The notes beneath the pieces are model-generated. The model saw only the letters and a list, made by a program, of their open reading frames with translations, did no database searches and was not told the DNA's origin. This document shows, in pieces, positions 8,418-17,376 of a DNA stretch of 58,393 bases. The first letter of the stretch is position 1, and each line of letters begins with the position of its first letter. Source of the DNA: Candidatus Poribacteria bacterium (lineage in GTDB: Bacteria > Poribacteria > WGA-4E > UBA9662); the NCBI GenBank assembly GCA_002709695.1, contig PAQF01000039.1, positions 1 to 58,393 of the forward strand. The letters are read 5' to 3'. Made by a program: the position numbers and the translations under genes.

Positions 8418-9248
8418 ATGATTACCAGTGAAAAAGCACATGGACTTACTGGTGAGGAGATCGCATTCTACGATCAGAATGGATATGTACTTGCTAAAGG
8501 TGTATTTACCCGCGAGGAAGCGGCTTTGTTCCGAGAGGAAACGCACGCGCTAGCGCACCGGTTGATGTCGGTATCGGATCCGAGCGTCCGCAGCGAGGGA
8601 TGGACTAGCGGAGCCAAGGTAACTGACCTTCGCAGGGAATTAGTGCACTGCCACAATGTGCAATTCCATAGTGCGGCCCTCGCTCGGCTTATCATTGATC
8701 CCAGACTGACCGACCGAGCCGCAGATATTATCGGACCCAACGTGCAGTTGCACCACACGAAGATGTTCATCAAGCCACCTGAACGGGGCGCCCCATTCCC
8801 GATGCACCAGGACTATTCGTATTTCCCTCACGAAAACCATACTATGATTGCCGCTACCATCCACTTCGATGATGCTCCGATCGAAAAGGGGTGCATCCGA
8901 GTGGTTCCAGGAAGTTTTAAAAACGGGCTGTATGATCACATCCATGAGGGCGGTTCCCATTTGCCTACGGAACAATATCCCGTAGAGGAGGCCACCCCCT
9001 GCCCAGCCGAAACAGGGGATGTGTTGTTCTTCAGCTACCTCACTATCCATGGATCGGGACTGAATATAACCGACCAACCCCGTACGACGCTGCTGGTCCA
9101 GATGCGCGATCCTTCGGACAGGCCAATGGGCCTCCAGCATCTGTCGCGTGGACAGGGCGTGATGCTACGTGGCATAGATCCTGAAGCGGATGCGGGCTCG
9201 CACGTAGCATCCAAGTCGAGATATCTATCGCAGTTGAGTGAGGAGTAA
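8418..9248 (+). CDS. Phytanoyl-CoA dioxygenase (PhyH) family Fe(II)/2-oxoglutarate oxygenase
   Basis: A 276-residue non-haem iron oxygenase. The double-stranded beta-helix shows the iron facial triad: H130 and D132 in PMHQDYSY, and H211 in LTIHGSGLN. R222 in QPRTTLLVQ is the expected 2-oxoglutarate anchor. The N-terminus FYDQNGYVLAKGVFTREEAALF is the usual PhyH start. Members hydroxylate diverse small molecules, so the substrate is open. Local GC is visibly higher than around it (a sampled 60-base line at 8581 is about 62% GC against roughly 37-40% in neighbours), with GC-ending codons, which suggests recent acquisition from a different background. Stand-alone gene. Confidence 0.88.
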   Translation: MITSEKAHGLTGEEIAFYDQNGYVLAKGVFTREEAALFREETHALAHRLMSVSDPSVRSEGWTSGAKVTDLRRELVHCHNVQFHSAALARLIIDPRLTDRAADIIGPNVQLHHTKMFIKPPERGAPFPMHQDYSYFPHENHTMIAATIHFDDAPIEKGCIRVVPGSFKNGLYDHIHEGGSHLPTEQYPVEEATPCPAETGDVLFFSYLTIHGSGLNITDQPRTTLLVQMRDPSDRPMGLQHLSRGQGVMLRGIDPEADAGSHVASKSRYLSQLSEE

Positions 9249-9307
9249 TGGAGGACTTAGTGTCTGAGGACTTAATTGCCGAGTAATAGGCAACTATGTA
9301 CTACTAG

Positions 9308-9786
9308 ATGCCTCAGACATGGTTCGTATGGCCCATTGTTGCTGTTATCGTTGTGATTTTTTCATGTGATAATCAGTGGAGGTGGTTGTTTTAAAGCTTC
9401 CTGCCTCCTATTTTGATTCTTTCCTTCTTAGCTTACTGCTACTGTGTTTATTTCGTATCTGTTGATCACGATGAATTGAGATTCGGATATGCGTTATGGA
9501 GTGTCAGGCTAAACGTGACGGATATTGCCCAAATCGAAGAGACCAATTCAGGTGGATTGAGTGGAGAGGTCATGTCAGGTGCCTAAAATCTCTCAAACCT
9601 ATAGGTTACATCATAGGTAATGGATCTGGCATTCATCTGGTTCTAAGCACGGATCGTGAGTATACTTTTAACTGCGACGATCCAATGGCCTGCCTTACAG
9701 TCTTTGATGAGATAACGACGGCAGATGATCTTGAAACACTAGAGACAGTCGTAGTAGATGGCCAACCAGTGTCATCAAAACTGTGA
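9308..9786 (+). pseudogene. Decayed two-TM protein with bacterial PH-like domain
   Basis: From ATG 9308 one frame reads MPQTWFVWPIVAVIVVIFSC..WRWLF, a TAA at 9392, then SFLPPILILSFLAYCYCVYF and VDHDELRFGYALWSVRLNVTDIAQIEE up to a TAA after 9570. A second frame then continues with GYIIGNGSGIHLVLSTDREYTFNCDDPMACL to the stop at 9784. The parts join into a membrane hairpin followed by a PH-like beta domain (DELRF..VTDIAQIEE..GIHLVL..YTFNCDDP, compare the GTDDPE motif of such proteins). One nonsense and one frameshift separate them, so the gene is broken or the assembly is wrong at two points. Function of the family is unknown. Confidence 0.55.
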
Positions 9787-10257
9787 TTATGTATGGGGGT
9801 ATTAAATTCTGGTATTTTGAAAATTCAATCAATTACAAACGCAGTCCGCAGTCGTTGGAAAGAGGATCGGTTTTCAATCTTATTCAGTTCGGACGGTTGT
9901 ATTTAAGTTGCAAACTAGAATACAGAATAAATGGAAAATAAATTATTTGATGGGTTCTTTGCCAAATTACTAGCAATAAGTTCTCGCTTTTTCTTGTCCG
10001 AAATTGGGAATAATGAGGGCTGAATATTGGAATTAAAATCAAGAACAAAGAAGAGTGTGTCTGTGTTGATGAAAGCCTTGTGGGTATGAAGTATTTGAAT
10101 TGAGGGCGGTTACGTATACCAAATTTTTGGAAGCAGTTGAGTGATATCGATCCCAGCTGGCAGGTATAGAATGCAATTGTTTTTTCACATTACTGCATCT
10201 TTTAATGTTTTTCAAGGGTTTTCGGTTGCTTTAAGAAGTTTTAAATGGATGAAATAA
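9787..10257. other. 471-base intergenic stretch
   Basis: No gene seen. It contains the fifth copy of the TGTATTTAAGTT repeat at 9898 with a dyad partner (CTAGAATACAG). The sulfatase ATG at 10258 has no clear purine-rich ribosome site. Confidence 0.5.
9897..9925. repeat. TGTATTTAAGTT palindromic repeat, copy 5
   Basis: TTGTATTTAAGTT is followed by an imperfect inverted arm ending in AGAATACAG. It matches the copies at 2741, 2841, 3325 and 4402. Confidence 0.7.
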
Positions 10258-11640
10258 ATGGATAATTGTCGACCCAACATTTTGTTTATTATGTCTGACG
10301 ATCATGCTGCTCCGGCTATCAGTTGTTATGGAAGCCAAATTAATAGAACACCTAATATTGATCGAATCGGTAATGAAGGAATACGGTTTAATAATTTTTT
10401 CTGCACAAATGCAATCTGTACGCCTGCTCGAGCTTCTGTCTTAACCGGAAAATACGGGCATAAAACGGGAGTTAAGACGTTAGATGATACCATTGATCAA
10501 AGCAAGCACAGGACGTTTGCCCAAATTCTAAATCAGGATAATTACCAAACGGCAATTATTGGGAAATGGCACTTGGGTCAGGATGACGTGAGTAGACCAT
10601 GGGGATTTGATTATTGGAGTATCTTGGAGGGACAAGGAAGTCATTCTGATCCAAGAATGAATCTAATGGGAGAAACTCGAGAATTCACCGGCTATACCGC
10701 GGATGTAATCACAGACTTATCGCTGGATTGGCTGAATCGAAGATCTGCTGATCAACCCTTTCTGTTGATGTGTACCTATAAAGCTACTCATGATCCGTTT
10801 GTGCCAAATCCCAAATACTTAGATTTATATAGGGATCAGGAGATTCCTGAACCAGAGAATTTTGAGGACAATTATGAAAACCGAGCTAAAGCCGCAGAAA
10901 TGTCGACCCAGCGTGTCTCAATTATGCACCAGAAACATCACCTGCCGGAATTTCCACCAGATGGATTGTTGCCGTCTGAAACTAAAAGATGGAACTACCA
11001 ATGTTATATCAAGAACTATCTACGGTGCGTAACATCAATCGACGAGAACGTTGGTCGTTTATTGGATTGGCTTGATAGAAGAGATTTGAGCCAGAATACG
11101 ATTGTAATTTATACTGCTGATCACGGTTTTTTTCTGGGAGATCATGGTTGGTATGACAAACGATTTATGTATGAGGAGTCACTGCGAATTCCCTGTTTAA
11201 TTCGTTATCCTAACAAAGTTCAAGTTGGAACGAGTGATCTAATTGGTCTGAATATTGATTATGCTTCAACATTTCTGGATTATGCTGGCATAACAATACC
11301 GTCTGATATGCAGGGGCATAGTCTAAGAAGCATTTTAAGTGGGACGAGACCAACAAATTGGAGAACATCAATGTACTATCGTTACTGGATGCACCTAGCT
11401 CACTTTAATGTTCCAGCGCATTATGGTATTAGGACTGCGAGGTATAAACTGATTCATTATTATGGAGAGCCAGATGGAGCAACTGGTGCGATCGACCAAG
11501 AAACACCGCCTGAATGGGAACTATTCGATTTGAATAAAGACCCAAAGGAAATGGAAAATGTCTATTACAGTTTGGAATACGCAGGAATTATTCCAGAACT
11601 GAAAGCTGAATTAAAAAAGCTTCAAACGGAATTGTACTAA
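10258..11640 (+). CDS. Type I sulfatase (formylglycine-dependent arylsulfatase family)
   Basis: A 460-residue alkaline-phosphatase-superfamily hydrolase. The sulfatase signature is C54-T-P-A-R58 in NAICTPARASVLTGKYGH, the cysteine being the residue converted to formylglycine. Metal-binding blocks are SDDH (13-16) and YTADHGFFLGDHGWYDKR. KWHLG supplies further active-site residues. The C-terminus WELFDLNKDPKEMENVY is typical. No signal peptide is visible, so it is cytoplasmic or exported by other means. Members remove sulfate from sulfated glycans or other esters; poribacterial genomes are known to be rich in them. A maturase is not in the window. Monocistronic as far as seen. Confidence 0.92.
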   Translation: MDNCRPNILFIMSDDHAAPAISCYGSQINRTPNIDRIGNEGIRFNNFFCTNAICTPARASVLTGKYGHKTGVKTLDDTIDQSKHRTFAQILNQDNYQTAIIGKWHLGQDDVSRPWGFDYWSILEGQGSHSDPRMNLMGETREFTGYTADVITDLSLDWLNRRSADQPFLLMCTYKATHDPFVPNPKYLDLYRDQEIPEPENFEDNYENRAKAAEMSTQRVSIMHQKHHLPEFPPDGLLPSETKRWNYQCYIKNYLRCVTSIDENVGRLLDWLDRRDLSQNTIVIYTADHGFFLGDHGWYDKRFMYEESLRIPCLIRYPNKVQVGTSDLIGLNIDYASTFLDYAGITIPSDMQGHSLRSILSGTRPTNWRTSMYYRYWMHLAHFNVPAHYGIRTARYKLIHYYGEPDGATGAIDQETPPEWELFDLNKDPKEMENVYYSLEYAGIIPELKAELKKLQTELY

Positions 11641-11711
11641 TAACTCAATAAGCAGGGAAAATTCTAATCCTATCAATTACTTGTGTATGAAGAGAGCCAA
11701 GTAATTTAATT

Positions 11712-12162
11712 ATGACTAAACGCTTCAAAAGTAAAGTTGATTGGTGGCTAGCTGTTTTGTTGTGCATATCACCAATTATCTCTCTATTTGTATTGGTAAA
11801 ACTCTATGTGGGTGGTGACCCGAATGCATGGTTAGGTTGGTTTGGTATTCTTATTGTTGGTATAGTTTACGGTGGTTTACCATTCCCATTTCATTATGAG
11901 ATGGAAAAAGAAAATCTATTAATCCGATTTGGGTGTGTTCGTGGTCGAATTCCTTATAAACGCATCAAGCAAGTTGTTCCGACCCGTAGTCCTGTTTCCA
12001 GCCCGGCACTATCCTTAAGATTGTCTTCATATCGATACTGGTAATACGTTAGGTCTTAATATCTCTCCAGCAGATAAAAGTAACTTCCTAAAATATCTAG
12101 CAGAACAAGTGGATCATCTAGTGTTAGTAGATGATTGTTTATTGCTGAAAGAAGAATTGTAA
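11712..12162 (+). pseudogene. Membrane protein with bacterial PH-like (DUF1200-type) domain, frameshifted
   Basis: The first frame encodes two membrane segments (residues 12-30 and 39-60) and the start of a PH-like domain: YEMEKENLLIRFGCVRGRIPYKRIKQVVPTRS, ending SSPALSLRL.. at a TAA (12042). In the family this block is followed by a strand and ISPxDxxxFL. Exactly that appears one frame over: LHIDTGNTLGLNISPADKSNFLKYL, to the stop at 12160. The shift lies near 12017, where one extra A in TTAAGA would explain it. The full product would be about 150 residues. It may be a sequencing error. Role unknown, usually described as a membrane PH domain protein. Confidence 0.7.
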
Positions 12163-12316
12163 GAGTTTTAAAGTTCTGCTAATTTTGGCCGAGTTTAGCC
12201 AACTATGCTGAGATTGGAGAGGACGAATGTGTGTACTATTCATGGCTTTTCCTGCTTAACTAATGGTTTTTTGTGTTACATTTAATTTAGGATTAATATA
12301 CAAGGAGTATGTGTTG

Positions 12317-12460
12317 GTGAAGAGATTAGTTATTATGCTTCCAGTGATGTTTGTTGCTACAGTAGTTTATGCCGAAGATGAGAGGGAGGTAATGGTGGAA
12401 ATCTTTCGGTCTGAAAGAAACATAAAAAATCAAATGAGGATACCAGATGAGTCTTTCTGA
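12317..12460 (+). CDS. Small secreted peptide, hypothetical
   Basis: About 47 residues. A strong AAGGAG at 12302-12307 stands before a cluster of possible starts (GTG 12311, TTG 12314, GTG 12317). The product opens with KRLVIMLPVMFVATVVYA, a clean signal peptide with an A-x-A-like cleavage site, and leaves a short charged mature peptide (EDEREVMVEIFRSERNIKN). It overlaps the next gene by 14 bases, so translation may be coupled. Nothing in it identifies a function. It could also be an upstream regulatory ORF. Confidence 0.4.
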   Translation: MKRLVIMLPVMFVATVVYAEDEREVMVEIFRSERNIKNQMRIPDESF

Positions 12461-12896
12461 GGAACTTATAACTATGATGCAGGATAATCTCGAAGGAGTT
12501 GAACATCACGTTCAGATACCACCTCCTGCATTTGATGATATGGAGGGTGAGATTGTCAAATTTGATCAGGAAGATAGTCTGTTGACAGTTAGGTTTCCAA
12601 TTCTGCAAAAATACTTAAATCCATTTGGTAATATGCAGGGGGGGATGATTGCAGCCGCTGTTGATAATGCTGTAGGACCTCTTAGCATGTTGATGGCTCC
12701 TCCTAATTTTACTCGCAACTTGGAGATGAAATATAAAAAAGCAATTAATTTAGGCCTTGGTCATATTACGGTTATTGCGAAGTTCGTTCAACGAAAGAAA
12801 CGATTCCTTTACTTTGAAGCAACTGTTCTTGATAATTTAGGTGACAAATTGGCTACGGCAAAAGCAGTAAACTGGATTATCGAAAAGAATAAATGA
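12447..12896 (+). CDS. Hotdog-fold thioesterase (PaaI-like)
   Basis: A 149-residue protein with the hotdog pattern: a strand region, then NPFGNMQGGMIAAAVDNAVGPLSM as the central helix (residues about 56-79), then strands NLEMKYKKAI, GHITVIAKFVQRKKRFLYFEATV and DKLATAKAVNWII. The G-N-x-Q-G-G motif preceding the helix matches PaaI/acyl-CoA thioesterase relatives, where an acidic or polar residue on the helix acts in hydrolysis. Substrate unknown, presumably an acyl-CoA. It follows the small secreted ORF with a 14-base overlap. Confidence 0.8.
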   Translation: MSLSEELITMMQDNLEGVEHHVQIPPPAFDDMEGEIVKFDQEDSLLTVRFPILQKYLNPFGNMQGGMIAAAVDNAVGPLSMLMAPPNFTRNLEMKYKKAINLGLGHITVIAKFVQRKKRFLYFEATVLDNLGDKLATAKAVNWIIEKNK

Positions 12897-13944
12897 AGGA
12901 TAGGGGAACTTTGCTGTTTTTCCGAAAGAATTGTTGAGGTGGGTCGCAAGGGTTGGTTAGTCGGCTGCCGATGACTGGATATAAGCTTCCAACAAGCAGG
13001 GTTACTATCATAAAGAACTGAAATTTGGGTGAACGTTTCGTCAATTGATGGTCAATGGACTCGATGGGAGTTTTGGGTTTCGCTTGCTGTAGCGGAAAAG
13101 TCGTGACTGCTCCGCACAAAAACTTATATTTTTTTACACAGGTAATCGACATATAAGATAAGTTGGTATCAAGCCATTAACAGCGAGCCTTGGGGGTTGC
13201 TTGTGTTAGAACCTCCCTAGGATCGGCGTTAGCGAATGGGTTTGAATTTGTATAGATAAAGCCCTAATCCATTGGAAGGAGTTGTGGATGTGAATTAGGG
13301 CTTATTCCAATAAGGAACATTGCATCAAAGATGTCCAGTTCGTTGATGCACCTATTACTTACCACATGGAAATCGTGGAGTCAAAAAAAAAGCCTTTGAA
13401 TTTCAAATTCTGGGACTGGTATTTCTTTGTTGTTTATAATTATTGTGAACCTATTTTGTCTGTAAGTGAAAGACTTTTGTGTAGGCTGAGTAAGTTTTCT
13501 GTTATAGACTTTATGGTGGGGCTGTTACTGTTTTGGCCTTGGCTTCTAAGAGAAATATAGGAGTTTCATAGTTTAAGCACTGATTGGAAAGATTGAGGTA
13601 AGTTTTTTTTCGTATCTTTCGTAAGCTTATTTTTGTATCTGTTGATTATAGATTTGTGTGAGTTCTTTGCTTGCCGTGTGATTTGTTGTCCTTTATCTAC
13701 TCTTCCTTACTATTTTCTTGGAACGCCCTTAAAGTTTTTGCAACAAACTACAAAATATCAACATGTGGCTTTCTTGATGGGAGACTGGAAGGTTCACTTT
13801 TTATTTTGAGTCTAATTAATTATTAAGCAATAGGTTTATACATACCAGACGCGAGTGTAATGAGCAAACTGATGTAGAGACTTAACGGTATTTCTATCTG
13901 GAAATGCAAATCGAAATTCCCTTGATCCAAGAAGCTAGCGTTGA
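12897..13944. other. About 1 kb without a credible gene
   Basis: Short frames at 12877-13152 (minus) and 13366-13560 (plus) lack ribosome sites and known domains. At 13259-13307 the arms AAGCCCTAAT and ATTAGGGCTT form a 10-base perfect inverted repeat around a loop of about 28 bases, without a T run. The rest appears to be neutral or decayed DNA. Confidence 0.4.
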
Positions 13945-14784
13945 TTATCCTCGTGATGGTTCTGACATAGTCTTGCGTGCTTGGCGGGAAAGTTCGGCGA
14001 GATGTCCGTCGTTAGCTAGTTTCTGTTCCAAATGTTTCATACGCTCTGGTCCTGCTGTCCGAATTATCGCCTCGCCATACCCTCGCTTGACCCAGAATCG
14101 AGCGCCACCACTCATGTAGTTACGCAAATCTTCCAGTTTATCTTCTGGATAGCGCTGACAAAAGTTCATGGTGAACATCCGTCGCCGGGAACTGCCACCA
14201 AAAGCAGCATGTTTGGTGTTGTGGTTGAAGCAAACGATGTCACCTGGCTGTGTTTCAAAAGCGACAGCGGGTATCTGTTGCCCACTGATTCCCCATACTT
14301 CTTGACTTTTGTTGGTTTGTTGGGAAAGCAAATCAGCATATCCGTCGCCTGGAAGGTGGCTGCCGGGGATTACACGGAGAGAACCAGTACTGCGAGTCAA
14401 TGAATCAAGGTAGAAAGCGATCTTGATGTGCAATATCTCATCGTGCCAACCGTCGGAGTGCCATTTAGTATCACCAACATAGTAATTACCGTCACTACCC
14501 ATGTAATTGAAGTCATCGCCTAGGAGCGTTTTAGTGATACGAAGAATACGTGGGTCGTCCAGTAGTGCGCTTAGTTGTTCACTTCGGTCAACAAACTGCG
14601 CGATACAGGATCTAGCTTTGCCATCATGTGGTTGGCCGTTGTGTCCACCACCATTTTCTCCCCATAGTGCTTCAAAGGCTGATTCGATTTCATCAATACA
14701 ATTCGCCATCAAACTAGGAAAACTAAGATAACCAAAGGTATGGAAAAAACTGACTTGCTGATCTGTGAGATGAAATGTACTCAT
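13945..14784 (-). CDS. Phytanoyl-CoA dioxygenase (PhyH) family oxygenase, second copy
   Basis: A 279-residue Fe(II)/2-oxoglutarate oxygenase, only distantly similar to the one at 8418. Iron ligands are H109 and D111 in KWHSDGWH and H192 in NHNTKHAAFGG; an arginine in SSRRRMFTMNF about nine residues later is the co-substrate anchor. SLRVIPGSHLPGD (136-148) is the typical family block. The ATG at 14784 follows GAGGAAAAT. Composition is closer to the surrounding DNA than that of the first copy. Substrate unknown; the D-G-W-H spacing resembles oxygenases acting on small polar metabolites. Confidence 0.88.
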   Translation of the reverse strand: MSTFHLTDQQVSFFHTFGYLSFPSLMANCIDEIESAFEALWGENGGGHNGQPHDGKARSCIAQFVDRSEQLSALLDDPRILRITKTLLGDDFNYMGSDGNYYVGDTKWHSDGWHDEILHIKIAFYLDSLTRSTGSLRVIPGSHLPGDGYADLLSQQTNKSQEVWGISGQQIPAVAFETQPGDIVCFNHNTKHAAFGGSSRRRMFTMNFCQRYPEDKLEDLRNYMSGGARFWVKRGYGEAIIRTAGPERMKHLEQKLANDGHLAELSRQARKTMSEPSRG

Positions 14785-15451
14785 ACAATATTTTCCTCAT
14801 CCAATGCAAACGCCTTTGCATAGTATATTCAGTTGCTACCAGTATACATCCCAAGTTTCATAAATCAATAAGAAAATTTATGCCATTGCTTTGGACACTT
14901 CTTTGTCGATAGTAGAGGATCGGATGGGTGCTATTTCTGAGTGGTTCCGACTTTTGCTTTAGTGGTGTGGTGTGTCGAAAGCTCTGTGCCATGTGCTTGT
15001 GGAATAATTTACAGGCATTTATTTTTCGTGCTTGCTTCTGCAATAGGAATCCGGTTTGTTATGATAAAGTTATCATAAATTATAACAGTAGCTGAGCATC
15101 CTGTTCAGTGGAAGTCTTGCAAATCAAAGTATATGTTGCTTTTTGTTTCAGGTTTTATTACTTTTGACGGGTGTTTTTTAATTTTTTCTGGTGTCTGCAA
15201 TCAATCTCAGAGGAAACATATTTATTCTGATCCTGTAACGCTATTACTTAGGACGATATGGTATTTATTGTCCTTTCTTTTGTGAAAACTTTTGCTTGTA
15301 GCAAGCATGTTTAGGAGACAATCGTTGTGGATACACACGCTAGCGAGTTCAATATGGATTTTCTGTCATTATGTTTCCGACTAGGAGTATCTTTTTCTGT
15401 CTATGAAATAACTAGGAGAAATCTATATGCATATCTATTGTGAATTTGGGA
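14785..15451. other. 667-base intergenic stretch with a 9-bp perfect dyad
   Basis: No gene is seen. TTATGATAA and TTATCATAA (15059-15067 and 15070-15078) form a perfect inverted repeat with a two-base centre, the shape of an operator. The nearest start codon is that of the dioxygenase at 14784, which is transcribed away from it, about 275 bases off. Confidence 0.4.
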
Positions 15452-16225
15452 TTAGTGTATTACGCCAAGATTTTTCAAATATTGAAACGAATCTTCTACT
15501 CTGTTTAAAATTCCAACTCGATCAATATTTTCTCCTTCAATTCCTTCCAATTCCATAGTGAATGGTCCTTCGAATCCTCTGCTATTCAGTAGTTCAAAAA
15601 CTGCCTTAAAGTTAACAATTCCTTCACCTAAGGCAGGGAAATTCCAAGCATGATATCCACCCATTGTGTCCTTCAGGTGTACAGCCCTAATATAATCTAA
15701 AATCTTTTGGATTTCGTCAACGGTATCAATTTTACGATTGGTATGATAGTGTACATTAGCGGTATCAAAATTGATGCCTACACAAGGATGATTGATATTG
15801 TTCATTGTTTCAAGTGCAATATCACCATTGTGTGCTAAATTGGGATGTGTTTCTAGGCAGATGGTGATTCCTAATTTTTGTGCGTTTCCACCGAGTGCCC
15901 TCAACCGGTTAAAAACCACGTCTTTCGGTAAATCGCCTCCGTGTGCACTAAGAAATATTCGGTCTACACCCATTTTATGCGTCGTTTCTAGCGTTTGCTG
16001 GAAATCTGAGACGAAGTTTTGATTCTTAACATCATGTGATGCCAAGATTGTTGTGGCTGTCAATCCATATGTCTCTAATTCTTCTTGCACAGTATCTATT
16101 TCTTGTGTCTTAGGTGTACTGATTTCAACATTGGTCAAACCGATTTTATTAAGATGCTCATAAATTTCCTGCTTACTGAATTTTCCGCGATAACTTCCTA
16201 AGTTACATGCAATAATATTGGCCAT
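15452..16225 (-). CDS. Sugar phosphate isomerase/epimerase-like TIM barrel (AP endonuclease 2 family)
   Basis: A 257-residue protein from ATG 16225, chosen because GAGGAAA lies seven bases upstream; the longer frame overlaps the upstream gene. The barrel reads NIIACNLGSYRGKF at strand 1, then metal-site blocks FLSAHGGDLP, ICLETHPNLAHNGD, VGINFDTANVHYHTN, VHLKDTMGGYHAWNFPALGEG and FTMELEG. Conserved Glu, Asp, His and Glu supply the divalent metal site of xylose isomerase-like enzymes. Members isomerise or epimerise sugars or inosose derivatives; here the substrate is open. The upstream gene ends 24 bases before this start, so both are probably one transcript. Confidence 0.85.
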   Translation of the reverse strand: MANIIACNLGSYRGKFSKQEIYEHLNKIGLTNVEISTPKTQEIDTVQEELETYGLTATTILASHDVKNQNFVSDFQQTLETTHKMGVDRIFLSAHGGDLPKDVVFNRLRALGGNAQKLGITICLETHPNLAHNGDIALETMNNINHPCVGINFDTANVHYHTNRKIDTVDEIQKILDYIRAVHLKDTMGGYHAWNFPALGEGIVNFKAVFELLNSRGFEGPFTMELEGIEGENIDRVGILNRVEDSFQYLKNLGVIH

Positions 16226-16248
16226 TTCTAGTTTCCTCGAAAACACAA

Positions 16249-17211
16249 TTACAGTTCGTCTTTTGCTTGTTGCTGATGCTGTTGATTCCAAATATAAATC
16301 ATTTCTCCATCATCGTCCGTTTTAGAAAAAATTTGGGGCAAATTACCTCGTTCAACTTTTACCATTAAGCTAGTCATTACTGATATCGGATTCTCGATTT
16401 TACATTGAGTTTGCAAGATAGATTCGGATGCCACTTGGTGTTCAGATAAATATTTTAAGATAAAACTTTCCTCATGACTCAATTGAATTCCTGCTGGATT
16501 ACTCGTGGCAGGGGGTATCTTTGAACTATGTAGTTCGGAATCGATTAGTACTTCTGATTTAAATGACCTGTTCGAGCTAGGCAGCGGAACGTGATTTTCA
16601 ATTGTCTCTATGTTTTCTAATGGTATGGAGTTCCGTTTTGCTATTTGTTGTTTTAGGTCTTCCAAATCTGCTCGGAGTTCAGTGAAATCTCGGGATAATT
16701 GCATTAATACGCTGGCATAATCATTTTCAGGTTGGGGTGAGGAATTGGAAGTTAATAGATCTTTTGTGGTTTTTTCCTGCTCAAGAATTATTGCTTGTTT
16801 TGCTTCTGTTTCGTTGTTGAATGTTTCCAATTCATAGGGGTCTTTGGAAACATCATTAAGGAGATCTATATTGTAGTTATAAGAAGCTATGCCACCGCCA
16901 CAGTCTATATATACGACTTTTACTTGGCATGATTGACCAATTTCAAGCTGATTTAGGTTATTACGTATTCGATCGATGGTTCGAGATCTATAACTGCGTA
17001 ACATCTCAGGCATATCGCGAAAAATGCGGCGAAAGTAATCGACTGGATTCAGGTCTAGCTTGTGAAACGATGCTGAGGTTAAAGGGTGAGACAGATTGGG
17101 TAACTGCAGAATTTCTGCTGGGACGGAGTTGCCTAAAGATTTGAAACTGACTGACCAACGACTTTTCGATTCTTTCCGACAAATCGCTACATACGCGTAA
17201 CGCCTAGACAT
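16249..17211 (-). CDS. Unknown protein with coiled coil and possible C-terminal winged helix
   Basis: About 320 residues from ATG 17211 (MSRRYAYVAICRKESKSRW), chosen for GAGGTG upstream rather than the longer frame from 17268. I do not recognise it. The N-terminal 130 residues are mixed alpha/beta with basic helices (RSYRSRTIDRIRNNLNQ) and a strand pair CQVKVVYIDCGGGIASYNYNIDL. A predicted coiled coil follows (SRDFTELRADLEDLKQQIAKR), then a low-complexity linker and a C-terminal segment HEESFILKYLSEHQVASESILQTQ that looks like a winged-helix DNA-binding or protein-binding unit. No membrane segment or signal. The reading frame is uninterrupted and codon use is ordinary, so it is real. Confidence 0.65.
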   Translation of the reverse strand: MSRRYAYVAICRKESKSRWSVSFKSLGNSVPAEILQLPNLSHPLTSASFHKLDLNPVDYFRRIFRDMPEMLRSYRSRTIDRIRNNLNQLEIGQSCQVKVVYIDCGGGIASYNYNIDLLNDVSKDPYELETFNNETEAKQAIILEQEKTTKDLLTSNSSPQPENDYASVLMQLSRDFTELRADLEDLKQQIAKRNSIPLENIETIENHVPLPSSNRSFKSEVLIDSELHSSKIPPATSNPAGIQLSHEESFILKYLSEHQVASESILQTQCKIENPISVMTSLMVKVERGNLPQIFSKTDDDGEMIYIWNQQHQQQAKDEL

Positions 17212-17376
17212 GTAAAACACCTCAAGATCCTGTTTAGTTAGGTGGATTACCCTAATTGGATAATTCACAAAAACAAACGCATATTGTCTAGTGTCTGTTC
17301 CAAAAAAGTGAAGAAATCGATTTTGGCTGTTCCCATATGTCCGATTTTAGATGGGAATAATACCAGTCGTGAAACC

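Noticed and set aside
9496-9786. Intact 96-residue protein
   Set aside because: The frame is only the second half of a longer PH-like protein whose first half lies in another frame.
12877-13152. 91-codon minus-strand ORF
   Set aside because: Overlaps the thioesterase 3' end, has no start signals and no recognisable domain.
13366-13560. 64-codon ORF with a hydrophobic C-terminus
   Set aside because: No ribosome site and no relation to known small membrane proteins; lies in a gene-free kilobase.
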